Shown: positions 10,450 through 22,078 of the stretch, one piece after another
Layout: each line of letters starts with the position of its first letter
Numbering within the stretch: position 1 is the stretch's first letter
From: Paraspadella gotoi
Taxonomy: Eukaryota > Chaetognatha
Assembly: GCA_051294375.1 (NCBI GenBank)
Contig: CM119271.1
Location: forward strand, 1-64,000
Length of the DNA stretch: 64,000 nucleotides
Direction of reading: 5' to 3'
Position numbers and translations under genes: made by a program
The notes under the pieces: generated by a model
What the model was told of the DNA's origin: nothing
What the model saw: the letters and a program-made list of their open reading frames with translations, nothing else
The model's database searches: none

Positions 10450-12460
10450 TCTAAAAAATCTCTCTATATGTGTACTTTTTTCACTTTGCCGTACTGATTG
10501 CGTACTGGCTGCGTACTCTCCAAAAAATCTCTCTATAGTGTACTTTTTTCACTTTGCCGTAACTGATTGCGTACTGGCTGCTGTACTCTCCAAAAAATCT
10601 CTCTATAGTGTACTTTTTTCACTTTGCGTAACTGATTGCGTACTGGCTGCGTACTCTCCAAAAAATCTCTCTATAGTGTACTTTTTTCACTTTGCGTACT
10701 GATTGCGTACTGGCTGCGTACTCTCCAAAAAATCTCTCTATAGTGTACTTTTTTCACTTTGCGTACTGATTGACGTACTGGCTGCCGTACTCTCCAAAAA
10801 TCTCTCTATAGTGTACTTTTTCACTTTGCGTACTGATTGCGTATGGCTGACGTACTCTCCAAAAAATCTCTCTATAGTGTACTTTTTTCACTTTGCGTAC
10901 TGATTGCGTACTGGCTTGCGTACTCTCCAAAAAATCTCTCTATAGTGTACTTTTTTTCACTTTGCGTACTGATTGCGTACTGGCTGCGTACTCTCCAAAA
11001 AATTCTCTATAGTGTACTTTTTTTCACTTTGCGTACTGATTGCCGTACTGCTGCGTACTCTCCAAAAAATCTCTCTATAGTGTACTTTTTTCACTTTGCG
11101 TACTGATTGCGTACTGGCTGCGTACTCTCCAAAAAATCTCTCTATAGTGTACTTTTTGTCACTTTGCGTACTGATTGCGTACTGGCTGCGTACTCTCCAA
11201 AAAATCTCTCTATAGTGTACTTTTTTCACTTTGCGTACTGATTGCGTACTGGCTGCGTACTCTCCAAAAAAATCTCTCTATAGTGTACTTTTTTCACTTT
11301 GCGTACTGATTGCGTACTGGCTGCGTACTCTCCAAAAAAATCTCTCTATAGTGTACTATTTTTCAACTTTGCGTACTGATTGCGTACTGCTGCGTACTCT
11401 CCAAAAAATCTCTCTATAAGTGTACTTTTTTCACTTGCGTACTGATTGCGTACTGGCTGCGTACTCTCCAAAAAATCTCTCTATAGTGTACTTTTTTCAC
11501 TTTGCGTACTGATTGCGTACTGGCTGCGTGACTCTCCAAAAATCTCTCTATAGTGTACTTTTTTCATCTTTGCGTACTGATTGCGTACTGGCTGCGTACT
11601 CTCCAAAAATCTCTCTATAGTGTACTTTTTTCACTTTGCGTACTGATTGCGTACTGCTGCGTACTCTCCAAAAAATCTCTCTATAGTGTATTTTTTCACT
11701 TTGCGTACTGATTGCGTACTGCTGCGTACTCTCCAAAAAATCTCTCTATAGTGTACTTTTTTCACTTTGCGTACTGATTGCGTACTGGCTGCGTACTCTC
11801 AAAAAATCTCTCTATAGATGTACTTTTTTCACTTGGCGTACTGATTGCGTACTGGCTGCGTTACTCTCCAAAAAATCTCTCTATAGTGTACTTTTTTCAC
11901 TTTGCGTACTGATTGCGTACTGGCTGCGTACTCTCCAAAAATCTCTCTATAGTGTATGTTACTTGGTCTTTCATCTTATTGCTCGCGTACTGATGTTGCG
12001 TACTGGCTGCGTACTCTCCAAAAATCTCTCTATAGTGTATCTTCTTTTCACTTTGCGTACTGATGCGTACTGGCTGCGTACTCTCCAAAAAATCTCTCTA
12101 TAGTGTACTTTTTTTCCACTTTGCGTACTGATTGCGTACTGGCTGCGTACTCTCCAAAAATCTCTCATAGTGTACTTTTTTCACTTTGCGTATCTGATTG
12201 CGTACTGGCTGCGTACTCTCCAAAAAATCTCTCTATAGTGTACTTTTTCACTTTGCGTACTGATTGCGTACTGGCTGCGTACTCTCCAAAAAATCCTCTA
12301 TAGTGTACTTTTTTCACTTGCGTACTGGATTGCGTACTGGCTGCGTACTCTCCAAAAATCTCTCTATAGTTACTTTTTCACTTTGCGTACTGAATTGCGT
12401 ACTGGCTGCGTACTCTCCAAAAAATCTCTCTATAGTGTACTTCTTAAACCTTGCGTACTG
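10450..12460. repeat. 67-bp tandem array, GCGTAC version
   Basis: About 30 units: CTCTCCAAAAAATCTCTC, TATAGTGTAC, a T-run, CACTTT, then GCGTACTGATT, GCGTACTGGCT and GCGTACT at 11-bp steps. It is colinear with the 66-bp unit at 4471-5494 over its whole length. Open frames on both strands through this array are shadows of the repeat. Confidence 0.95.
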
Positions 12461-12468
12461 ATCTTATA

Positions 12469-12890
12469 TTAACGAGTACAAAATGTTTTAAACAATCGAG
12501 GAAGTACTTTCAATTGCGAGAACGATGTCGCAAAAATGACACCAAACCAATTATAAAACGCTCTCCTGCCAGTAGCCACCTTTCTAAAATTTGTTAAATT
12601 ATATTTCACGTAACCGATTGCGTACTCATGTGCTATGCTTTTTATGAGGTTTCCTTTTTTGAATTTTACGTCTACTTCTCTTGTCAAATCATCAACATCT
12701 TGATATGAACAAGCCAGAACAAATAGACTGCTTCTGGACGGAAAAATTTTTCATCTCTGATTTTATATAGAAATGAAAGGGATTTTTTTCCTTGAAAACG
12801 ATATAAATGTGACTGAGGTATGTTCCTGTTCAACAAATGAGGTTCAATTTTGGAATCCTTTGGCAAAGTGTCTGAAGGGCTCTCAAAATT
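12469..12890 (-). pseudogene. Possible frameshifted coding remnant of unknown family
   Basis: Two minus-strand frames abut: 12684-12890 (reading through LPKDSKIEPHLLNRN and QGKKSLSFLYKIRDEKFF) and 12469-12710 (reading DVDDLTREVDVKFKKGNLI and AHEYAIGYVKYNL). A single-base shift near 12700 would join them. Composition is protein-like. I recognise no family. Bases 12674-12835 recur at 13341-13501, so the piece lies in a repeat. A decayed mobile-element protein is one reading. Confidence 0.22.
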
Positions 12891-13501
12891 TTTCTTTACA
12901 TTTTATTTGGTTATTTTGATATGATACGATCATGGTAAAGTGAATTAGTCCATTTTGGTGAAATTTTTATTTAAAGTAAAAGTAAAATAGGAGCTAACGA
13001 TCGGAATTCTAAGAGTTTTCAACCGGGAGTCAGATTCGGGAAAAATCTTCTATGGCGAAAATCTTCCAAAGAAGGTTGAATTTTCCAAAGATTTTGGTTA
13101 ATATTTTCTATATTTATAGTCGGATTTTTTTGAAACTTAATATTAACAATATTGCCATCATTCTACTTGGCCGGTATAAGAATATATTNNNNNNNNNNNN
13201 NNNNNNNNNNNNNAATGGAGATTTTCGTTCAAATCTGACTACCAACAATATAAACGCTCCCGGTAAAAATTCTGGTAAAATATCGATGTAAAAACACTTG
13301 ATTCCGATCCTGTTGCATCTGAAGGGCTCGCGATTTTTTTTCTCTTGTCAAATCATCAACACATCTTATATGAAACAAGCCAGAACAAATAGACTGCTTC
13401 TGGACGGAAAAAATTTTTCATCTCTGATTTTATATAGAAATGAAAGGGATTTTTTTCCTTGAAAACGATATAAAATGTGACTGAGTGTATGTTCCTGTTC
13501 A
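12674..13501. repeat. Direct duplication of about 160 bp with intervening DNA
   Basis: 12674-12835 and 13341-13501 match closely (CTCTTGTCAAATCATCAACA, AAGCCAGAACAAATAGACTG, TCTGGACGGAAAAA). Between them is unique AT-rich DNA with a 25-N gap at 13189-13213. The repeat may reflect imperfect joining at the gap or a true duplication. Confidence 0.75.
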
Positions 13502-13857
13502 AAAAAAACCTCAGGCTTTGTTCGTCAGAGCTTAGTCCTATCTTAAGGTACCTTTATCCATGAACCAAGCAAATTGGTCTGAACTAATTTTATAAGCGTG
13601 CTTTATTGCCACGTGAGTCAAGCCGGCGTCAAGTCAACGACATCCACAATCCTATGGGCCCAATACTACGTGGGCGCAATCCTGCGACCACTCTTTAGGA
13701 CATTCACTGTATCAAAATTCCGTTTTTTATTATTCCTTATAGTTTTAGGATTTCCTGAAGGCGGCCCTAGCAGTGACTTAGATTTTTCCTGTCTTAACAA
13801 GTGAACAACCAACTATAGGCGAATTATATGTATTTTTAATGTAAATGGCACAGATAT

Positions 13858-13916
13858 AACGACCGACCGTAAAGTGACTTATAGAGTTGCTCCGCGATTA
13901 CTCGCGGCGCAACTAA
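13858..13916 (+). mobile_element. DINE-like 3' end, hairpin variant B
   Basis: GACCGACCGTAAAGTGACTT, then ATAGAG, then a hairpin at 13886-13913: arms GTTGC-T-CCGCGA and TCGCGG-C-GCAAC around TTAC, followed by TAAA. The context (RGAC-type words, AAGTGAmTTATAGAG, CTAA exit) is that of the other DINE-like 3' ends, but the stem sequence is wholly different. No matching 5' end is evident upstream. Confidence 0.5.
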
Positions 13917-13919
13917 AAA

Positions 13920-14680
13920 ATTATTGGGTGGCTATGATCGTAATTAACAGGTTAAATTATTAAAGGAAAGAAGGTTATTGCGAAGTTGAATCAAGAAACA
14001 AGTTTAAGACTTTATTTTTTAGTCAAGAAAGCAAGGTGGGGAGGGATAGAATATTTATGGCGAAAAAAAAAATATATATCAAAAAATAAGCAATGAAAAA
14101 AATCCAAGATATTTTGGTTGTGCTATGTTGTCTTAAACTTTAAGTTAAAGAGTGAAAACAATCCTTCGTAGCCACTGGGTCATTTTGTTTATCGGTCTCA
14201 AGAGCCCTTTCTCTCTCCCTCTGTCTCTCTCTTTAATGATTAAAAGAAGGCTCATGTGTCATAATTAAAATTAACTAATAAAGATTTTTTTTTTAATTTA
14301 ACCAGATTCTCGTAAATACTTGTTGACCCTTGCTGTGGCAGCTACTGAAATATTCATAGCCTACATTGATAGCGATACTTTGCCCCCAAACCAACGAAAG
14401 CTATCCGCCATTACTTTTGATTAAGAGTTAAAACCCTATTTTCTAACTTTCTAACTTTATTCTATATCATTGGACTCTACATCTCTATGTCCCACAAATA
14501 TAAATTTATTCATAAATTATGTATTCAAATACAATTTCGACCCAAGCAAAAAATCCCCTTTCACATTTCTTTCCGTCCCCATTTAATGTGAAAATCAGGG
14601 AACTAATTTTTCCCTCTTCTTGATTAGTTGATTTTCCCGACGTCTGAAACTCGTGTTAACACCGACTTTAGCAGTTCTGA
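13920..14680. other. AT-rich stretch without gene
   Basis: Unique AT-rich DNA with a short CT microsatellite near 14210-14235 and homopolymer runs. No coding or RNA feature is supported. Confidence 0.45.
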
Positions 14681-14790
14681 CTGCCCAATTACTGAGTGCC
14701 CAAGTTTCGACTGCCCAAGTACTGAGTGCCTAAGTTCCGACTGCCCAAGTACTGAGTGCCTAAGTTCCGGCTGCCCAAGTACTGAGTAAA
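14678..14790. repeat. 30-bp tandem repeat (TGCCCAAGTACTGAG type)
   Basis: About 3.5 units of CTGCCCAAGTACTGAG plus TGCCTAAGTTCCGA. Each 30-bp unit is itself two related 15-bp halves starting TGCCYAAGT. Confidence 0.8.
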
Positions 14791-14913
14791 CAAGAATAAA
14801 TCCCCGGAATGTATAGAGATCGGACTTGAATCTTACCCCCCTAATTGATCCGCCAAAAAAATTTACAAAATTGTGTTTATTGTTTTACAAAATTGTTTTA
14901 TTATTTATAACAG

Positions 14914-15823
14914 AACAAGTTTGAGCAAACAATGCCGGATCTGCCCACGATCATTAGCGGTAAGCAGCTGATCAGATAAATAATTAATTAATTAATTAAT
15001 TAATATTAATTTTTTTTTATTCGTGTCAATATCGTTTTCCACTTTGTCTCACCTCTCAATCACAAAACAACAATCTTGATCACAAAATTAATTAATTTCA
15101 AATAGTTAATAATTCATAAATTACTTATTTATTAATAATTAATTAATGCAGCTAGAATTTATATTTAATATAAAAATATTGTGGTATAATCCTTTCGTTT
15201 TGTTGTGTAATGACAATTAGAAGAGTTTGAAACTAGTTTCAACAACGATTAATGAAATAAATTGTTGTTGAAACTCATTTCAAACTCTTCTTATATAAAA
15301 ATAAAAAAAGCATAATCAAATAGTGAAATAAATTGTTTGTTTTTTTCCATTTTAACTCATTTCTACTTGGACGATTCCATCGAAACTTCATTTCCTGCTC
15401 AGTGCTCAATCACACACTTTCCTACTAACATACAAAATTTGAAGTCAATCGCCCCTTTCATTCATGAGTAATTGGCGTTCAAATAGTGAAATATATCTTT
15501 TTATTTTTTTTCATTTTAACTCATTTCCACTCGGACGATTCCATCGAAACTTGATTTCCAGCTCAATCACACAATTTCTTACCCACACACAAAATTTCAT
15601 TCCAATCCATCCATCAAATCACGAGTAATTGGTGTTTTTGCTAATGTGGGAAGGACGGACAGACAGACAATCAGACAGACAGACGGACGTACGGACATCT
15701 TTTTTTTTTTGCATAATTTAATAATCATCTTCATAAGTCAATGCCCGACAAGATTGGGAGGGCGGATCGACGGACCGACAAAGTGAATAATAGAGCCTGG
15801 ATCTGCTGTAAGCAGATCCGGCT
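14914..15823 (+). mobile_element. DINE/HINE-like non-autonomous element, copy 2
   Basis: The 5' end is AACAAGTTTGAGCAAACAAT, then GCCGGATCTGCCCACGATCA, with a TTAATTAA tract after it. The conserved middle phrases follow, then (RGAC)n at about 15652-15698, AAGTGAATAATAGAG and a hairpin with arms GCCTGGATCTGCT and AGCAGATCCGGC around GTA, ending CTAA. In both the 5' word (GCCGGATCTGC) and the 3' hairpin, the pair T-A of copy 1 has become C-G, so termini and stem changed together. Confidence 0.7.
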
Positions 15824-15931
15824 AAAAATCGTTAATGATTTTTCAATCTTTGGAATGTATTTAGTTTTTCTATGTCGACAAATATTAGTATTGGAAGCAA
15901 CCAAAAACCAGGAGTCATGTTTGCTCTGTGC

Positions 15932-17900
15932 TAGAGATTCCTTAACCGTTAAAAATTAACCGTTAATGACGGTGAAAATTTTTTTTTAACTTAACCGTTA
16001 AAATAAAAATTAAAGGTTAAATTCGGTTAAATTTTATTTTTTCTAATTTTGATATTTTGCTAAAGAATATTTGTTTTCTTTAACTTTTTATGTTTTTAAA
16101 TATTTTTTTCTTAAAACAAAGTGAAGCACTCTCTCTTCCTCTCTCAATGTCTCACCATTTCACTTCTTTTTCTCCTTCAAATCTAAATTATCCTGTCCTC
16201 ACCTTAAATCTGTCCTCACCATTTGACCACTATCTCTGTTAAGGCGTAGTGAAAGTTACATACGAAAATTCTAAATGTCAATTATGAACAAACATACCAT
16301 CAGTGAACATTAATTTGTTAAAAAAAAGATAATTTTATGTTTTTTAATTGATGTGCAGTAGGCTATATTTATATATACGGTCGAGTATCCTCTTATAACG
16401 AAGATTGAAAAATTTCAAAAATAGGCTTTATCCTTATATTTGTGATTAGCAGATTTGAATTCTCTCGTCAAAGTTGTATAAAAGAAAATATAAATGATTT
16501 TTAAAATTCTTTCTTAATGGGTAATGACATTACAAAAACGTATAGTTTAACTATATAAACAAGTTAATTTCAAGCTTAAAATATAGCTTTTTTCTAATTT
16601 TTGACCCACTTAATGAAGGAATTTTTTAAAAAAGAGTTATATTTCTTTTTATCAACTTTTTATGACGAATCCAAATCTGCAAAAAATCTTAGAAAAAACT
16701 GTTTTGAAATTTATAACATTTATTGGATTAGTACTAGTATAAATATGGCCTACTGCGTAAATTGTAAAATTTATTATAAATTTTTTTTATACATAAAATG
16801 TTCATTAGTATAATGTTGTTCGTTCCTCACTTTAGAATTTTAATTAAAGTTAATTTAGAAATTTTACTACGCCTTAATCTCTGTGTTGGAAACTTTGCCC
16901 TCTCTCTCTCTCTCTCTCTCACTCTCTCCACTTCTTCTTTAGCACAAAATTTTCACCATTGAATCAAATTCAATTTGACGCTGATGAAGGCTCGTAATTT
17001 AGAGCGTGTACATTTCTCTAATGAAAATAAATTGTTGTTGTAAGCATTTAAACGTTTTCTCTAAATTACCAAACACAACGAAAGAAACGATTACACAATT
17101 AGATTTTTTTGAAAAGTTTTTCCGGTTGATTTGGAGAAGCTAAGACCTCATGTGAAAAGTAAAAATAACTGAATCTATCTCATGAGAAAAGTTGATGTCT
17201 TCTAGTAAAAAATTTTTTCTGAAAATTTTGGGCTGAAATGAATTTAGCCTTAAACTCTATGAAAGTGTAAAAGAAAATAAATAATTCCAAGAAAAACATA
17301 AAAACGACTCCCCGATTGTAAACTTGCATTCCAGTATCTGTTTAAAGCAGTGACATATATTGTTGAATCTTTAAGCCAAACATCAAAGAAAGAGGACGCG
17401 GTCAATTGGAATCAAGGTATACATTGAAGGATGCCTCTTTAATACGACCAATTTAAAAAAAAAAGAATTAAAAAGTTTTCTTCTTGAGAAAAACAACTTT
17501 AAAACACCTCATGAGTTAAGAAAAATAATATTCTATACTACTTACTTTACCGCCAACCTTAGTCTAAGCTGAGAAATGAATCAGGACTTTATATCTCTTA
17601 ACTCTTTATAGTTATTGAATTTCAAAAATGATACAGGCTCATAATCGCTATCAATGATTTGTTTATTATCATAATTCAATGTATATTCTTTCTTCCTTTA
17701 CTTTATTATTGCATCCTAAGTATTGAAATAAGATTTAAATACAAAGTTTTAATTGTTTTTCTTTCTTTTATGCATTTTATATATAAAATTACATTAGAAT
17801 TTAGATACTAAATTAACCGATTTTAACCGTTAACGGTTAAAAAGTCGATTTTTAACGGTTACCCGACGTTGTAGAAAAATTAACGGTTAAGGAAACTCTA
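15932..17900. mobile_element. Non-autonomous hAT-type DNA transposon with intact ends
   Basis: The left end TAGAGATTCCTTAACCGTT (15932) and the right end, whose complement reads TAGAGTTTCCTTAACCGTT (ending 17900), form terminal inverted repeats with one mismatch in about 21 bases. Exact 8-bp duplications CTCTGTGC flank them at 15924-15931 and 17901-17908. Inside both ends the word AACCGTTAA is repeated several times, as expected for subterminal transposase-binding repeats. An 8-bp target duplication and a TAGAG-type tip are hallmarks of the hAT superfamily. The interior encodes no transposase I can recognise. It includes pyrimidine-rich DNA shared with 44.2-44.6 and 49.7-50.1 kb and a second nested element. 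Confidence 0.85.
16240..16876. mobile_element. Nested hAT-type MITE inside the larger hAT element
   Basis: Ends TAAGGCGTAGTGAAA (16240) and, on the other strand, TAAGGCGTAGTAAAA (ending 16876) form inverted repeats with one mismatch in 15. The exact 8-bp direct repeat ATCTCTGT flanks it at 16232-16239 and 16877-16884. Removing the element and one repeat restores GACCACTATCTCTGTGTTGG. This resembles the unoccupied paralogous sites near 44516-44553 and 49960-50000 (ACTCTGTGTTGGAAGCTTTA). The 637-bp element has no recognised protein; a 70-codon frame at 16601-16813 is not convincing. Confidence 0.85.
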
Positions 17901-18211
17901 CTCTGTGCCGAAATAATTAAAAATCAATTATATAAATATTTGCACTCCTGCAAGAGTTACAATGATCAACCTTATGGGTTTCTTTATGGTGGTATTGAGA
18001 GAGTACTGTTTATTGATTTCTCAAATAAAGAATCGGAGACCTAACATTATTCTAAGTACCATAGTATTAATGAAAAAATCTGCAGCATTCACTAACATCT
18101 GTGATAATAAAAAATTATTCTGGATATTAGCGTTATGGCACGTCATCTAAGCATTTGTAAGGGAAAAATATTATATTTATTTTATCTTTTAACGTCATCG
18201 NNNNNNNNNNT

Positions 18212-18472
18212 AAAATCACTAAAAAATACCAATCCGCCATTCTTAATGAAACTCTCCAACAAACTCGAGGCCAATTCCGTTCACTTTCATTAAGAGTTAT
18301 GAATCTTAATGAAATTCTTGAAAGAAAATTTTCTTCCACACATTTTAACCTTGTCTCAAACATCTTATCCAAAACTTATGAAAATATTTTCGAAAAACAC
18401 AAAGTACGATTAAAATTAAAATTTGAAAAATTAAAGACTGAAAACATGAAACCCATTAATGAAAAGAGACCT
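18212..18472 (+). pseudogene. Penelope-like element, N-terminal helical region (partial)
   Basis: An open frame between two N gaps reads about 87 residues rich in charged and leucine residues (SAILNETLQQTRGQF, LERKFSSTHFNLVSN, KLKFEKLKTENMKP). This fits the variable, helix-rich region ahead of the reverse transcriptase in Penelope-like elements (PLEs). The identification rests on context: the flank just upstream (17.9-18.2 kb) also precedes the RT piece at 23.6 kb. Bounded by 10 N (18201-18210) and 25 N (18473-18497). Confidence 0.45.
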
Positions 18473-18499
18473 NNNNNNNNNNNNNNNNNNNNNNNNNTT

Positions 18500-20976
18500 C
18501 TTTTCGCTTGGGTGTTGGTAATTTTTTATTTTATTTTTAAATTTTACAAGATTTTTTTAGAGAAAACGTTTTAATGCTTTGACAAACAAATGCTCTCCTT
18601 CTTCCTTCCTCCAGGTGTTTTTGTTTTGTTCTCTTTGGAGGAGGAGAGGATTTGTTTTTTGTAAGGGGTTCGAGTGTGGGGTAATCGTGGTTGGTTTGTT
18701 AAAAAAGGTTAAATGCTAAAATGGTGTTGGTTTTTTGCTTTGATGTAAGAGTTGCTAAGGGCTAGGTGTGGTGTAGTAAAAGTGTTGTGGATGGGTGTGT
18801 GGGTCTGTGTGTCTTGTTGGGTTGGGTTTGGTTTCGTAGGTGTTGGTAGTCGTTGTTGGTTTGTGGTTGGTGGTGGTTTTTGTGATCGGGTGTGTTTAAA
18901 ATGGTTAAAGTTATATGGGTGGTGTCTTTTTTTGTGCGTGGTATTGGTAAGCATTTTTAATTTATTTTTTTTTTTTTTTTTAAACGTCTTTCTCTAAATT
19001 TACCAAACAACAACGAGAAAGAACAGCAGAAAAGGAGGGATAAAGTATAGAAGCAAAGAAAACGAGAGAAAAAACGGAATATATTAATTTTTTTTTTTTT
19101 GTTTATTATTTTTTATATAGAAACAGAAGAAAGAAGAAAAGGGAAAAGAAAGTAAGAAGGAGACAAGAGAAGGAAGAAACAGAATAAGAAACAGGAGCAG
19201 AGGAGAAAAAGAAAGAAGAGACAGAGACAGCAACGAAGAAAACGATAAAGAAGAGAAAAGAAGAATCAGAAAAGAGAATAAGAAGGGAAAAACAAAGAAG
19301 AAGAAGAGGAGAAACGATTTACACAAATTTTTTTAGATTTTTTCTTTTTTTTTTTTTTTTAAAAGTTTTCCGCGATCTTTTTTTTTTTTTCTTGAAATAT
19401 TGGGGACAGAAGGACAGCAGGAAGCTATAAACTCCTTACATAAAGGGGGAACAATACTATCTAAATACCCCTAACTCTAAGAAAAACTGAGGGCCTAATC
19501 TAAAGCAAGAAAGGCCTACAGAAATAGCTAGAATTCTAAGATAAAAAAAAACCCTTTCCCCTAATCTACCCATAAGCCTTTATAAAAGAAGAGGAAGAGA
19601 AGACATGAGAAGCCCAGAGAAAAACGCAGAAGAGCCAACGAGAAGAGGAAGGAGGAAAAGAGAAAGACAGAGAAAGCCTAAGTCTTTCAAATCTTAGCGG
19701 AAGAGAGAAGCAGAAGCAAGTAAAGACCTCATCTGAAAAAGTTTTATTATAAAAAAATAATGAATCTATCTGCATGAGGAAAGAAAAAAGTTTTTGGATG
19801 TGTTTTCTTAGTTTTTTAAAATTTTTTTTGCTGAGAAATTTTGCGGCGTTACTTGAATGTCCGTGCCCTTGTCTGCGCTTTTGGCTCGGCCTGTCCTTGA
19901 TGAATGTGATTTAGCCTTAAACTCCGCTATTGAAAAGTGATTGGGTTTTTTTGCTGTTTTGTGTTAATATATATGTATAAAAAATTTTAAAAGAACATTA
20001 ATAATAAAAATAATAAAAAAAAAAAATAAAATAAATAAGAAAATATAAAAAATTTGAACGGAAGAAGAAATCTTAAAAAAAAAAAGACAAGAAAAGAGGG
20101 GAGTAGATAAAAGAAAGAAAGAAGGAAAAAAAATCTAAAAAATATTCTGCAAAAAATAGAGATTAATGTGATCCTTTAATATGAAATAGTTTGTATTAAA
20201 CATAAAAATAAAAATATAAAAATGAAGAGAAAATAAAAAAATAATTAAAAAAAAAAAAAAAAAAAAAATTATAAAACTTACGCAAACATTTTTAAAAAAG
20301 AATGAATCAATATAATTTTTATGAATACAAAATCTATAGACACAAAAAATAAAACAATGAAAATAATTTTTAATGTTTATAAAATTAAATTAAGCAGGCG
20401 GAGATAATAGGGGAGGAAAAATGGGGAAAAAAATAAGAAGGAGAAAATAGATAAAGGAAAATAGAAAAAATTAAATACAAAAAGAAAATAAAAATTTAGA
20501 TTTGAATTAATAACAAAGCTAAAAAGGGAAAAGAAGAAATAATAAAAACGAGAGAAAAAGAAAAAATAAAAAAAAAAAAAAAAAAAGATATGAATAAAAG
20601 AAACAAAAGATGTTTTAACAAGGGAAAAACCAGAAAGGGGGAGAAAAGAAAGGGAAGAAAGGAAAAAAAGAAAAGAGCAAGGAAAAATAAAAAGGGAAGA
20701 AAATAAAAAAAAAAAAATAAAAAATAATTTTTAAAACACGGAAAATAAAATTCAAATAAAAATAAATTTTCCCAAACGAGAAAAAGAATGGAAAAAACGA
20801 CGGAAAGGAAAAAATACAAAAAAGACAAAGGAGAAAAAAGAAGAAGGAAAAAAGAAGAGAAACATTTTAATTACTATTATAAAAAAAAAACGAGCCTCCC
20901 CCGGATTTATTGTTTTTTTTGGTTTATTATGTTTTGCTTCAACATTGCATTCCGTAATCTGTTTTTAAAATTCTTT

Positions 20977-21015
<39 letters not shown>

Positions 21016-21615
21016 CAGTGACAACTAATATTGTTGAATCTTTAAGCCCAAACATCAAAGAAATGAGGGACGCGGTTCAAAATTGGGATCAAGGTATACA
21101 TTGAAGGGATGCCTTCTTCTAATACGACCAGATTAAAAAAAAAAAAAAGAATTAATTATTTTAGAACAAATTACTAATTATTTTAAAAAAGTTTTTTTTC
21201 GGAAAAAATAAAAGTTTTTAAGTACAAAATTTTGCAAAACAAAAGAATTTAAAAAAAAGTTGTTCTTTCTTTGAGAAAAAGAAAGTATGAGAAGAAAAAA
21301 AAAAACAAAAAAAAAAAATAAAAGAACTAAAGAAAAAAAAAGAAAAAAAAAAAAAAAAAAAAAAATAAAAAAAAAAAAAGAGAACAAACAGGAGAAAACA
21401 AACTTTTTTTTTTTAAAAATTTATTTTTTATTAAAAAAAATTTTTTTTATTTTTTTTTATAATTTTTTAATTTTTTTTAAAAAAAATTTAATTTTTTTTT
21501 TTATTTTTTTTTAATAACATTTTAATTTTAAATTTAAAAATGTTTAATTAATAAAAAAATTAAATTAGTCTTTATAAATTATTTTTTATTTACAAATTAT
21601 TTTTTTTAAATTTTT

Positions 21616-21649
<34 letters not shown>

Positions 21650-22045
21650 TAATTTATTTTAAAATAATTTTTTTTTTTTTTTTTTATTTTTTTAAAAATT
21701 TTATTAAATACTTAAAATTTTTTTTTAATTTTTTAATAATTAAGCTTGTAATTTTTTTATAATTTTTTCTTTTTTTTTAAAAAAAATTTAAATTTTAATT
21801 TTTTTGAAAAAATTATTAAAAAATTTTAATTTTTTTTTTAAAATTTTTTTTATATTTATTTTTTAAATTTTATTTTTTTTATTAATAAAATTCTTTTTTT
21901 AAAACACTTCGATGGAGTTTTTTTTTAAATTTTAAAAAAAACTAAAAAAATAGTATAAAAAAAAAAAATAAAAAAAAAAAAAAAAAAAAAAATAAAAAAA
22001 GAAAAAAAATTAAAAAAACAAAAATATAAATAAAAAAAAAAAAAG

Positions 22046-22078
<33 letters not shown>

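Noticed and set aside
4471-12460. CRISPR-like array
   Set aside because: There are no unique spacers between repeats. Units are contiguous satellites and the host is eukaryotic.
10703-12461. Frames with RTDCVLAAYSPKNLSIVYFF-type repeats
   Set aside because: Shadows of the 67-bp satellite, broken by indels.
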